From assembly GCF_050589705.1 (NCBI RefSeq), contig NZ_JBNGOT010000012.1, positions 1 to 64,000 of the forward strand: a stretch of 64,000 nt of DNA, given 5' to 3'. The DNA is from Sunxiuqinia rutila. Its GTDB lineage: Bacteria; Bacteroidota; Bacteroidia; Bacteroidales; Prolixibacteraceae. Every line of letters begins with the position of its first letter. The first letter of the stretch is position 1. The notes below the pieces were generated by a model, which saw nothing but the letters and a program-made list of their open reading frames with translations, was not told the DNA's origin and made no database searches. The position numbers and the translations under genes were made by a program. Shown in pieces: positions 1 to 8,683 of this stretch.

Positions 1-674
1 TGTACTCCCCGGTTTTGAAGATCGGTCAGCACGCTAAGCCAGAATCGCGCACTTTCGCTCTCCGAAATATACATTCCTAACAAATCTTTCTGCCCGTCCA
101 TGGTATGCCCCAAGATGATATAAACCGCCTTGCTGATGACCTGCCCATTCACCCGAACTTTAAAGTGCATCGCATCCAACCAAATAATGGCGTAAACGGC
201 TTCTAAACGACGTCCCTGCCATTGCTGAATCAAAGGAATAACCTTGTCGGTAATGGCACTTAACTTCCCCACCGAAACATCCATGCCATACAGATCAAGC
301 AAATGCCCCTGAATGTCGGCATAACTCAGCCCCTTGGCATAAAGCGACAGGATGCGGTTTTCAAAAGCTTCTCCAATAACAGTCTGGCGCTTGCGGATCA
401 ACTCCGGTTCAAAATCACCGTTACGGTCACGTGGAGTTTCCAACTCAAAACTCCCCTGATCGGTTTTGATCGTCTTGCGGTTATGCCCGTTACGACGATT
501 CGACTCTTCTGAATCCTTTAAATGATTATCCAGCTCGCCATCTAAGGCCCCTTCCAGAAAATCTTTAAATAAAGGCAATAAAACATTATCCGGACCACTC
601 ATCCCTTTGCCGGACTTAAGCCCTTCAAGCGCCTCTTTTTTGAACTTCTCGTAATCAAACTTTTCTTTTACCAT
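1..674 (-). CDS. IS256-family transposase, N-terminal part (cut by window edge)
   Basis: I translated this reading frame by hand from an ATG at 672-674. It begins MVKEKFDYEKFKKEALEGL and stays open to position 1, about 224 codons. Recognisable IS256-family features are the KEALEGLKSGKGM-like N-terminus, the segment ELDNHLKDSEES followed by RRNGHNRKTIKT, the TPRDRNGDFEPELI segment, and WLDAMHFKVRVNGQ, which holds the first Asp of the DDE catalytic triad. The remaining two acidic residues would lie beyond the window. The function would be cut-and-paste transposition of its own element. No frameshift is visible in the part present. A hairpin just upstream may limit translation driven by external promoters. 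Confidence 0.9.
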   Translation of the reverse strand, partial: MVKEKFDYEKFKKEALEGLKSGKGMSGPDNVLLPLFKDFLEGALDGELDNHLKDSEESNRRNGHNRKTIKTDQGSFELETPRDRNGDFEPELIRKRQTVIGEAFENRILSLYAKGLSYADIQGHLLDLYGMDVSVGKLSAITDKVIPLIQQWQGRRLEAVYAIIWLDAMHFKVRVNGQVISKAVYIILGHTMDGQKDLLGMYISESESARFWLSVLTDLQNRGV

Positions 675-676
675 AT

Positions 677-712
677 CATGTAAATTTTAAAACATTCATT
701 TTTGTTTACATG
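677..712 (-). other. Inverted repeat in front of the transposase start
   Basis: CATGTAAA at 677-684 is the reverse complement of TTTACATG at 705-712, with a 20-nt loop. It lies between the element's end and the transposase ATG at 672-674. Insertion sequences often use such hairpins to hide the ribosome site from read-through transcripts starting outside the element. That role is inferred from position only. Confidence 0.45.
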
Positions 713-734
713 ACACAGTTTGTTGAACACTCTC

Positions 735-1147
735 CCCAAATGCCATTTTCCAGTCATCAATGTCTGATAACCATTCAATTTTAGCATTTCAGCTATCGTT
801 ACACACTCCTTATTCAAATACCCCTGATATCCAGGCAGCCCGTAGTTGTGCTGAGTCGGATTATTTGGCGTATTAGTCATATGTCCAATGCCGGTTTGGT
901 GTGGATAAAGCCCAGTCATTAAGGACGCACGCGTCGGACAACAGCGCGCTGAGTTGTAAAACTGTTTAAAACGCACGCCCTGACTGGCCAATTTATCAAG
1001 ATTCGGAGTTTGAACTTCGCCTCCATAGCACCCAATGTCCGAAAAGCCCATATCATCGGCCATAATCAAAACAATATTGGGCTTTTGAGCGGCAGAAACA
1101 CTCAGCGTCAAGGATGAAACCAGTGTCAATAATGCAAATTTATTCAT
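735..1147 (-). pseudogene. S1 sulfatase interrupted by IS256 element (N-terminal fragment)
   Basis: The fragment has a signal peptide (MNKFALLTLVSSLTLSVSAA), the metal-binding DD at residues 31-32, and the formylglycine motif C-C-P-T-R at 69-73 followed by ASLMTGLYPHQTG. The CCPTRA form is typical of arylsulfatase-like S1_4 enzymes, which is a family recollection rather than a search result. The reading frame is sulfatase-like up to GKWHLG (residues 133-138), after which it enters the insertion sequence. About two thirds of a normal 450-550 residue sulfatase is missing, so this copy cannot be functional unless the element excises. It is the last gene of the PUL A sulfatase run, 41 bases downstream of the next sulfatase. 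Confidence 0.88.
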
Positions 1148-1188
1148 AGTTCAGGATTCTTTATATTTATCGATTGGGCTTCATCTCA

Positions 1189-2574
1189 TTACTTTCCGGC
1201 TTTACTCTGAGTATTCCAATGTTGGTGTTCTTTAGCTTCCATTTCTGTTCTCTGTCCATGGTCATCGCAATAGTCCATCCACTCCCTCAACACTTTATCC
1301 ATTCTCTCAATAATCGGTTTACTTTCCGGGCTCTCGGCCAGGTTTTTCATACAGTATTTATCCTTTTCCACGTCATACAACTCCACGCCAGGGCGATGCT
1401 GGTATCTATTGGTCAACCACCTGGCATTTGGGTCAGTCTTTGCCTTTTCTTGCCAAATTTTAAACAAACGACCGGCTGATTCCGTGTTTTGAAAAGTAGC
1501 TTCGGGTGTCAAGTTCACGATGTATCGATATTTTTTGTCAGCAACAGATCGAATTCCGTAATAGTCACTTCCACTGTAAATTCCACGGGTTGTTTGCAGC
1601 GAAAAAGTATACTGTTTATGCTCTGCTGCATTTCCTTTCAGGATGGGTACAATACTCCTCCCATCCAACTGAGTCGTAGGTTCTAGACCTGCGATATCCA
1701 GAAAAGTGGGCACAATATCAACATATTCGACAATTGCATCTGATTCAGTCCCCGATTTAACCACCTCCGGCCACCGAACGATATAGGCAGAATGAACGCC
1801 AGCATCATAACACGTCCATTTTGCAAATGGGAGACTGTTGCCCTGTTCACTTAAATAAACCACTACCGATTTATCTGCTATTCTGTGATTATCCAGCGTT
1901 TTAAGCAAGGTTCCAAATTCATTATCCATATAATTAATTTCAGCCAGGTACTTACAAAACAGCCGGCGGGTTTCCTTTGTATCAACGTAATATGGAGGAA
2001 GTTCAATTTCATCTGGATTAAATAAATCCGAGTTTCCCTTATTCCATGGGGTGTGAGGCTGATTAGTGGCAACAACCAGACAGAACGGTTGATTACTCGA
2101 TTTACATACTTGGATAAAAGAATCAACCGCAGCAAAATTCAGGTCATTACTCTTTGTAAGGGGAGCATGTAAATCCCATGGAAAAACGGATTCTGGTTTT
2201 ACATGCGACTTGCCGATCAAAGCGACCTGATAGCCTGCCGGCTTCAAATGCTGAACAATACTCAACGTACCTTCTTTCGCCATCGTATGATTTGGATAGG
2301 CACCGGTTCTTACAGGCCACAAACCGGTTAACAGGTTGTGTCGGGTGGGCGAACACATCGGAGCTGCCTGAAATCCATTGGTAAACCGCATTCCCTCCGC
2401 TGCAAATTTGTCAATATTAGGAGTTCGAGAATCTTTACTCCCGTAACAACCGATGTCAAAATAAGTACAATCGTCGGCCAAGAATAAAATAAGATTCGGC
2501 TTTTCTCTAGTTTGACCGAACAAGGACAATATAGAAAACGCAGCAATTGTTGTTAGTGTTGATTTTTGTTTCAT
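1189..2574 (-). CDS. S1 family sulfatase (secreted)
   Basis: This 461-residue type I sulfatase would hydrolyse sulfate esters on a polysaccharide or oligosaccharide. The N-terminus is a leader peptide (MKQKSTLTTIAAFSILSLFG). Metal ligands DD lie at residues 34-35, and the active-site motif C-S-P-T-R is at 74-78, where the Cys would be converted to formylglycine by a maturase not present in this window. The GKSHVKPE segment corresponds to the usual GKWHLG region, with Ser in place of Trp. The ending VELYDVEKDKYCMKNLAESPE is the normal C-terminal subdomain. It lies 37 bases downstream of another sulfatase and is probably co-transcribed. The sulfate position cleaved cannot be read from sequence alone. 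The S1 subfamily is uncertain. Confidence 0.92.
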   Translation of the reverse strand: MKQKSTLTTIAAFSILSLFGQTREKPNLILFLADDCTYFDIGCYGSKDSRTPNIDKFAAEGMRFTNGFQAAPMCSPTRHNLLTGLWPVRTGAYPNHTMAKEGTLSIVQHLKPAGYQVALIGKSHVKPESVFPWDLHAPLTKSNDLNFAAVDSFIQVCKSSNQPFCLVVATNQPHTPWNKGNSDLFNPDEIELPPYYVDTKETRRLFCKYLAEINYMDNEFGTLLKTLDNHRIADKSVVVYLSEQGNSLPFAKWTCYDAGVHSAYIVRWPEVVKSGTESDAIVEYVDIVPTFLDIAGLEPTTQLDGRSIVPILKGNAAEHKQYTFSLQTTRGIYSGSDYYGIRSVADKKYRYIVNLTPEATFQNTESAGRLFKIWQEKAKTDPNARWLTNRYQHRPGVELYDVEKDKYCMKNLAESPESKPIIERMDKVLREWMDYCDDHGQRTEMEAKEHQHWNTQSKAGK

Positions 2575-2611
2575 CCAAAATAGAATTAAAGTGAAAACTT
2601 GTTCTGTTGAG

Positions 2612-3982
2612 TTAATGGATTCCTAATTCATGAGGTGTCGGTCCGGAAATAGGATAAGGTGTTTGGAAGGCCTTTCTGCTATCGCCTTGTTGATCCATCC
2701 ATTCCTCAAGGATTTGACGCATTTTGTTTATTTGGTCCTGATGCTCATCGCTGTCAATCAGGTTTTGTTGCTCCATTGGGTCAACCTCCAAATCATAAAA
2801 TTCCTCCGCTGGACGAACATAGTATTTATGAATAATTGCTGCCGCCCGATCGTCATATTTTGCAGCTTCATCCCAGGAATCCCAATAAGCACCAGCATTA
2901 GGTTTCCTCAGGATATCAGAATGGTTGGAATGATAATTTTCAGGATACAGGTTTAAAATGTATTTAAACCGATGGTCACGTATGCTTCGGATTGGATAAA
3001 CATTCATTTTTCCATCACCACTGTGGGTTGTAAAAATATATTCCCTGAAATGATCTGTTTTCCCTTCCAGTACCTTTTTAAATGATTTTCCATCCAGACC
3101 AACAGGCATCTTACTTCCAGTCAGATCAAGCAGTGTCGGAAAAAGGTCAATCCAACTAACCATGGCATCTGTTCGGGTGTCAGGCTTAATATGCCCCGGC
3201 CAAACTACAATTAACGGAACCTTTATCCCGGCATCATACAGATTCCATTTCCCAAACGGCCATTGACCTCCATGATCAGCTGTATATATGAAAATAAAAT
3301 TGTCTCCAAATTGATGCCTTGCTAATTCGTAAATCTTCCCCATCTCCTGGTCCGCACCTGTGATGTCAGAATAATATCGTGCCCAAAGGTTTCGTGTTTC
3401 AGGCGTATCTATGAAATAAGGCGGTAACTTCAGTTCATCGGGTTCATAGAGTGTTTTTGAAGTCCAAGGAACATGAGGACGTCTATCACCAACCATTAGA
3501 CAAACTGGTTCATCCATTTTAACAGAATCCACGTAGTTCGTGACATGGTTTGCCAGACCAGTCATTCCTGAATGATAAAAGTCAAAACCACATTCCCAAT
3601 TCATTTTCATATGAGCAACTTTTCCAAAAGCCAGGACTTTATATCCCTCTTCCTGAAGCTGCTGAGTCAGCACAGGAATTCCCGGCTTAGGATAGGAGTG
3701 ATTTGCCTCTGCTCCATTGCGGGAAGGCATCAAGCCAGTTAACAGAGCTGCACGGCTGGGAGCACAGGCCGGTGAAGCAATAAAGGCATTATCAAAAACA
3801 ATCCCATTTTCTGCAAGACGATCCAAATTGGGAGTATTCAGGACCTCAGCCCCATAGATAGAGGCATCCAATTGGCTTTGATCATCCGTTAGATAAATGA
3901 CAATATTGGGACGGTTCTTGGCATAAGCATCTAACTTAAACAACGAGATCGTTACCAAGGAAGCTGTGACCAATTTATACAT
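2612..3982 (-). CDS. S1 family sulfatase (secreted)
   Basis: This 456-residue sulfatase has a leader peptide (MYKLVTASLVTISLFKLDAYA), the metal-binding TDD at 32-34, and the formylglycine motif C-A-P-S-R at 73-77 within PACAPSRAALLTG. GKVAHMKM sits at the position of the usual GKWH segment. YTADHGGQWPFGKWNLYDAG is the typical second metal-binding region. The gene follows a beta-propeller glycosidase with a 12-base gap, so both are probably on one transcript. It resembles its downstream neighbour (1189-2574) in length and layout, which may reflect an old tandem duplication. Substrate and S1 subfamily are not determinable here, although the context suggests a sulfated galactan or another algal glycan. 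Confidence 0.92.
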   Translation of the reverse strand: MYKLVTASLVTISLFKLDAYAKNRPNIVIYLTDDQSQLDASIYGAEVLNTPNLDRLAENGIVFDNAFIASPACAPSRAALLTGLMPSRNGAEANHSYPKPGIPVLTQQLQEEGYKVLAFGKVAHMKMNWECGFDFYHSGMTGLANHVTNYVDSVKMDEPVCLMVGDRRPHVPWTSKTLYEPDELKLPPYFIDTPETRNLWARYYSDITGADQEMGKIYELARHQFGDNFIFIYTADHGGQWPFGKWNLYDAGIKVPLIVVWPGHIKPDTRTDAMVSWIDLFPTLLDLTGSKMPVGLDGKSFKKVLEGKTDHFREYIFTTHSGDGKMNVYPIRSIRDHRFKYILNLYPENYHSNHSDILRKPNAGAYWDSWDEAAKYDDRAAAIIHKYYVRPAEEFYDLEVDPMEQQNLIDSDEHQDQINKMRQILEEWMDQQGDSRKAFQTPYPISGPTPHELGIH

Positions 3983-3994
3983 AGTATCTAATTT

Positions 3995-5089
3995 CTAGTT
4001 TAAAACAATTGATTTATCTCTATCACAAACAACCTGCCCGTTTAATACCTCAAGTTCTGCCATTTGCAAAACACTTCTTCGATTCATGGTTGGTTGTTTA
4101 AAAATGGGGACCCGCTCCTTGCCTTTTTTCTTTTCTAAATCATATCGGCGCCAAGGTTCGACATGATAAAAAATGAACGCCCTCCCATCTTTTACTGCGA
4201 CACTGCAATGTCGTGCCATGGTCGTATCAAACTTGCGTGAACCACCTTCCTTTAAGATTGTCCCTTCGAATTTCCAGTCTTCACCATCAGCTGATTTGTA
4301 CACAAACAAACCATTATGTGGGTCCGTAATCAACCAATAGCTATTCTCCCAGTAGAAGATATAAGGCGCTTCTTCAAAATCAGCCCCTGTTGCAGCAACA
4401 TTAAAAACATCGCTTTGCGAAAAACCAAGGTTTTCCCAATGTTTAAAATCAGAGGAAACTAAATGGTATAGTTCATTTTTAGAAGCACCTCTCTTCTTTC
4501 CCTTAAACCAAACATGAACCCAATCCCCTTTCTTATATACCGTTGCATCTAAGGCGGTAATTGTTGAATCATGCATATCTCCTACCTTTTGCCAACCATC
4601 AACAGGATTATCAAGTGTCGTTTTATAATGAACGATTCTCCCCGGACCGCCCCAAGCTCCTTGGGTTGGCAGAGTATCTGGTTTGTAGGTAACAAACATG
4701 TGTAAAAACTCATTATCGGAAATAATGGCTGGTGCCCAAAAAGTTTCACCGGCATCTTTATCGCCACCAACGCCATCGAATTTACAATAACCCTCAAAAT
4801 TCCATTCAATGAAATCGACTGATGAAATCACCCCAATTGGCGTACCCAAAAATGTATTTTCCTGATTCCCTTTTCGAGCAGTATAATAAATAAAGTATTG
4901 CTGGGCTGATTCATTCCAGGTAACCTCGGGGTCACAAGATCCATGATAATTAGGATCAATAAAAACAGGAGCAGGAGCCTTCAATTCGAGATTATCCGGA
5001 TGGGCAGATTGAGCAAATAACATTTTTCCATATAGAAAACAGCATAAAGATAAAATGAAGACTCGCGCATAAGCTGGTTTAAACATCAT
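3995..5089 (-). CDS. Secreted five-bladed beta-propeller glycosidase (GH43/GH117-like)
   Basis: This 364-residue protein has a leader peptide ending near FAQ (residue 27). The fold is read from repeated blade motifs (YFIYYTARKG, ETFWAPAI, WVHVWFKGKK, SYWLITDPHNG). The spaced carboxylates expected of GH43/GH117-type propellers are visible: D53 in CDPEV, D181 in TALDATV, and E239/E240 in FEEAPYIF. GH117 enzymes remove 3,6-anhydro-L-galactose and GH43 enzymes remove arabinose, xylose or galactose; which applies here cannot be decided by eye. It lies between sulfatase genes, so it probably acts in alternation with them on a sulfated oligosaccharide. A paralogue-like protein with the same opening (APAP...DP) is encoded at 11914-12939. 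Confidence 0.8.
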   Translation of the reverse strand: MMFKPAYARVFILSLCCFLYGKMLFAQSAHPDNLELKAPAPVFIDPNYHGSCDPEVTWNESAQQYFIYYTARKGNQENTFLGTPIGVISSVDFIEWNFEGYCKFDGVGGDKDAGETFWAPAIISDNEFLHMFVTYKPDTLPTQGAWGGPGRIVHYKTTLDNPVDGWQKVGDMHDSTITALDATVYKKGDWVHVWFKGKKRGASKNELYHLVSSDFKHWENLGFSQSDVFNVAATGADFEEAPYIFYWENSYWLITDPHNGLFVYKSADGEDWKFEGTILKEGGSRKFDTTMARHCSVAVKDGRAFIFYHVEPWRRYDLEKKKGKERVPIFKQPTMNRRSVLQMAELEVLNGQVVCDRDKSIVLN

Positions 5090-5383
5090 TTCTTGGTTTA
5101 GAGTTTTTATGATTTATTTGTTCGAGTCAAATGAATAATTTCAGTACACGAACCATCTGTTCGTCTCTCCGTTTCAATCTTGTTTCTGGAGGTTCACCAA
5201 CCAGAATTGAGGGTTTGCTCAGATCTTCACTTATATCAAATAGATAGAGATTCAATCCATATACAGCTAGGAATTACCCGAACTGAGAGCTAAATAAGAA
5301 CTAGACTGTCCTTTTCCTAAACGCCAGGGATATCTGCCCTTCGACCTTAAAGCCCCAAGCATGTATGATCAAGCTAGTTTCTG

Positions 5384-6937
5384 CTATCTCTTATTTTTTC
5401 GAAATTGCCTTTTGCCTTCAGGATGGGTAGCCAAAATAGCTTTCAATTCTGCTGCTACCTTTTTGTTCTCACCATAAATATTCTTTGTTTCCAGTGGATC
5501 ATTCAAATAATCATACAATTCATACCCCTTCTCCGCTTCTGAATTATTATTACTGGTCCATTCAACGAGCCGATACTGTTCAGTTCTGATGGCACGGCCC
5601 AGATATCCGTCTTTCGGAAATGCATGATAAGCATGATCCCGGATACGCTTATTCGTATCTTTTAGGACAGGTACCATGCTCATTCCATCAATAGGTTGAG
5701 GACCTTTAGGTTTATCCAAACCTGCCAAGTCCGAAAGAGTTGGGTAAATATCAACAGTCTCTGCAATTTGATTAGTGGAAGTATTTGGCATAGCAACACC
5801 TGGTGCCACCATAATCATAGGAATGATATTGGCCTGTTCGTAATTAGTATGCTTAGTCCAATAACCATGATCTCCCAAGTGCCAGCCATGATCACCCCAA
5901 AGAACAATAATCGTATTTTCAAGCATGTCCAAACGTTCAAGTTCATCCATTACCCGACCGAGTTGAGCATCCATATAGCTCATCGAAGCATAATAGCCAT
6001 GGATCAACTTTCGGATTAAGGAGTCAGCATAAACATATTGGTCTGAAGGAATGGGCTTAAACTGGTTAATTTCGCCCCCTCTTTTGGTAGCGTATCGAGG
6101 TGCTCCTTCCGGGTCTTTTTCATACTCAGGCATTGGCAATTCTTCGGGATTATACATGTCCCAATATTTTTTAGGAGCACTAAATGGCAAATGAGGTCGG
6201 GCAAATCCAATGGCTAAAAAGAAAGGCTGTTCTGGTTCTTTCTTTAATTCACGTAATCGATCAATAGCATGTCTGGCTACGCGTCCGTCGGCATAGGCAT
6301 CATCAACAACATCAGGTGATTCCCAAGCCGCTCCCCGAGGCAATTTCCAATTCGGTGGAAAATCTTCGTAATATAAGTTGGTATTTTCAAAATATGCTTC
6401 TTCTCTGGTTAGCTCCCGGTTTGTACTTTCGGGCACCAAATATTCAATCACCTTTTCTTTATAATGAGGGACACTCCAAGATGCTTCATCGTTGGTATTG
6501 CCATGCCCTATATGAAACACTTTTCCCATCGATTCCGCATGGTATCCGGCATTCATGAAATGTTGCGGCAGGGTGACTGCATCAGGGTAAGCATCGCGAA
6601 ACTCGGATCCGAAATGGTACAGACCTGTACTTGTTGATCGGGCTCCCAGCATAATATTGTAACGTGATGCCATACATACTGCCTGGTTACAATAGGCTTT
6701 ATTGAAACGCACCCCGCGGCTTGCGAGTTTATCAATATTTGGACTAATCGCAACCGGATCGCCATAGCAGCCTAAATTTGGTTTTAAGTCATCAACCAAA
6801 AATAGAATAACATTTTTACGACTTTCATTTGGTTGTGCCATGACCTGCTGACTATGCCCAACACTTAAGCTACAAAGTAAAACTGCAGCCCCAAGTGGCT
6901 TTTTGCTGCTAAAAAATAATTCCTTGTACATCTTCAT
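5384..6937 (-). CDS. S1 sulfatase, iduronate-2-sulfatase-like, with variant CMASR motif
   Basis: The long open frame begins at 6973, but I prefer the start at 6937 because MKMYKELFFSSKK followed by a hydrophobic stretch and VMAQ then forms the signal peptide. Metal-binding DD follows in FLVDDLKPNLGCYG. The formylglycine motif is C-M-A-S-R (Cys codon 6674-6676), so Ala replaces the usual Pro. The general sulfatase pattern allows Pro or Ala at this place, so activity is still likely. ARSTSTGLYHFG, HAESMGKVFHIG and LWGDHGWHLGDHGYWTKHTNYE are typical of the iduronate-2-sulfatase-like group (S1_7 in the SulfAtlas scheme, from memory). The 294 bases downstream before the next gene show no reading frame or clear terminator. 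Confidence 0.9.
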   Translation of the reverse strand: MKMYKELFFSSKKPLGAAVLLCSLSVGHSQQVMAQPNESRKNVILFLVDDLKPNLGCYGDPVAISPNIDKLASRGVRFNKAYCNQAVCMASRYNIMLGARSTSTGLYHFGSEFRDAYPDAVTLPQHFMNAGYHAESMGKVFHIGHGNTNDEASWSVPHYKEKVIEYLVPESTNRELTREEAYFENTNLYYEDFPPNWKLPRGAAWESPDVVDDAYADGRVARHAIDRLRELKKEPEQPFFLAIGFARPHLPFSAPKKYWDMYNPEELPMPEYEKDPEGAPRYATKRGGEINQFKPIPSDQYVYADSLIRKLIHGYYASMSYMDAQLGRVMDELERLDMLENTIIVLWGDHGWHLGDHGYWTKHTNYEQANIIPMIMVAPGVAMPNTSTNQIAETVDIYPTLSDLAGLDKPKGPQPIDGMSMVPVLKDTNKRIRDHAYHAFPKDGYLGRAIRTEQYRLVEWTSNNNSEAEKGYELYDYLNDPLETKNIYGENKKVAAELKAILATHPEGKRQFRKNKR

Positions 6938-7043
6938 ATTGTATTTCTCTATTAACTTTTCGTTTAAATTCATCCTTTTCGAGCAATCCCATATTTAATG
7001 AATCAGGAGATTTAAAAGTCTCCTCCCAATAGTATCACTCCTT

Positions 7044-8474
7044 TTAAAGTTTATACTTCGTTTTATCAATATCATGTGGGTAATGGTGATACCAATCAAG
7101 CAATTTTCTTTTCAACTCAATCGTTAACTCAGGCATCTTTTCTACCAGATTGTCGGATTCTCCAATATCCTGCATCAAATTATATAGTTGGATATTCGTA
7201 CCATCTATGTCCATTAGCAATTTGTAATCGCCAGAACGAATTGCCAGATCCGGATTATTTTCTCCATCATATCCGGGTCGATCAGGAGGTCTGATCCAAA
7301 AAATAGGCTTCTTCCTGAGGATTTCTTTTTCACCCTTCAAAACGCTCAACATACTCTGTCCATCGTATTTAACATTCTGGTTTGGCTCTGCGCCTGCCAG
7401 CTCCATAAAAGTCAGAGGCAAATCAATGGCTGCCATCACTGTCTTTTCATTAATGGTGCCCGCTTCATTTTTGTCAATTTCATCCGGCCACCAAACGATG
7501 AAAGGTTCCCGAATGCCACCATCGTACAAATAGGTTTTAAATCCGCGCAGAGGTGCTGCATTGTTGACTGCCATATCAGGCCCGTTGTCACTGGTAAAAA
7601 CAACCAATGTGTTTTTAAATAAGTCCGGATCTTTCCTGAGAAAATCAAATAGCCGCCCCATTTGGCGATCCATTTCTTGCATAACCCCCTGAAAGCGGGC
7701 CTTTGTACTTAAGTCACCTCGCAAGGCAAGTGGTGGTTCCAAAGGCGTATGTATATCATCAGGCCATAAGTTTATGTAGAAAGGTTTTCCGGCCGCTTGC
7801 GCATGTTTAATGGCCTCAAGAGTTCGATCAACAAAAATTTCGGTGAAATTTTCCCGCTTGGCCCAATGAATTTCTCCTTTTCCAAGCGCTGCCGACTGCT
7901 TTTCAAGCCCGCGGGTACTGTCTTTTAAATTGAGGGTTTCATAAGTAGCCAGATATCGCTCACCCAATCCTTCAAATTGAGTAACCGATTCATCAAATCC
8001 ATACTCAGTGATCATCGGAACATCAGCTATATCTCGCCCTCCCCCCATATGCCATTTACCTATATGAGCGGTGTAGTAGCCTGCAGCTTTTAAATTCCGG
8101 GCCACTGAAGGTGCTAAGGGATTCAAACAATGATTCATCCCACGCTCTTTGTTGTCCCTCTTTGCACTAATATATGAAGTCACCCCCCACCGGGAAGGAT
8201 ATTGCCCTGTAGTAATAGCAACACGTGAGGGAGAGCAAATGGGTGAATTCACATAAAACTGATTGAACCGAATCCCTTCTTGAGCCAAACGATCGATATT
8301 AGGAGTTTGCACTTCCTCATTGCCATAACAACCTAAATCGCCATAGCCCATGTCGTCGATAAAAATCAGTAAAATATTCGTTTTCTCCTGGGCAAAGCAA
8401 TAAATGCTATTCAGTCCTAAGAGTAAAAACAGAACCAACTTATTCCAAATGATTCGTGTCATCTTTTTCATCAT
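7044..8474 (-). CDS. S1 family sulfatase (secreted)
   Basis: This 476-residue sulfatase has a signal peptide (hydrophobic LVLFLLLGLNSIYCFAQ, ending about residue 29), metal-binding DD at 40-41, and the canonical motif C-S-P-S-R at 80-84. GKWHMGGGRD corresponds to the conserved GKWHLG region, and VFTSDNGPD is the second metal-site segment. RPPDRPGYDGENN and the LYNLMQDIGESDNL ending are usual for this superfamily. It lies 70 bases upstream of the CMASR sulfatase on the same strand. About 210 bases separate it from the GH5-like gene upstream, with no terminator that I could recognise. The exact sulfate position removed is unknown. Confidence 0.92.
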   Translation of the reverse strand: MMKKMTRIIWNKLVLFLLLGLNSIYCFAQEKTNILLIFIDDMGYGDLGCYGNEEVQTPNIDRLAQEGIRFNQFYVNSPICSPSRVAITTGQYPSRWGVTSYISAKRDNKERGMNHCLNPLAPSVARNLKAAGYYTAHIGKWHMGGGRDIADVPMITEYGFDESVTQFEGLGERYLATYETLNLKDSTRGLEKQSAALGKGEIHWAKRENFTEIFVDRTLEAIKHAQAAGKPFYINLWPDDIHTPLEPPLALRGDLSTKARFQGVMQEMDRQMGRLFDFLRKDPDLFKNTLVVFTSDNGPDMAVNNAAPLRGFKTYLYDGGIREPFIVWWPDEIDKNEAGTINEKTVMAAIDLPLTFMELAGAEPNQNVKYDGQSMLSVLKGEKEILRKKPIFWIRPPDRPGYDGENNPDLAIRSGDYKLLMDIDGTNIQLYNLMQDIGESDNLVEKMPELTIELKRKLLDWYHHYPHDIDKTKYKL

Positions 8475-8683
8475 ATATCTTCTTTTCGTATTAAAAATAC
8501 CAGCTTTTATTTATTCCTTATTAACTGACTTTAATGCAAGCAGAGGACTAGTCAATATAAATTTCACTCCACCTCCGGCATTCTGGTGTATCGATCACAC
8601 ATAGAATTAGGAACCGATGAACTGCAACACCAGCAAGTAGCAATCACCCTAAAATGAATAACATTCCCTCCTTTATTTTAACC

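Larger units (their letters stand above)
1..733 (-). mobile_element. IS256-family insertion sequence, one end present, rest beyond window
   Basis: The region holds the start of an IS256-type (mutator) transposase and the element's outer end. The inferred terminus reads GAGTGTTCAACAAACTGTG on the minus strand (about 715-733), which resembles the ends of IS256-family elements in Bacteroidota as I remember them. It abuts the GKWHLG codons of a sulfatase gene, so the element has landed inside that gene in the same orientation. The other terminus and any target-site duplication lie left of position 1 and cannot be checked here. The exact edge is uncertain by a few bases. Confidence 0.85.
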
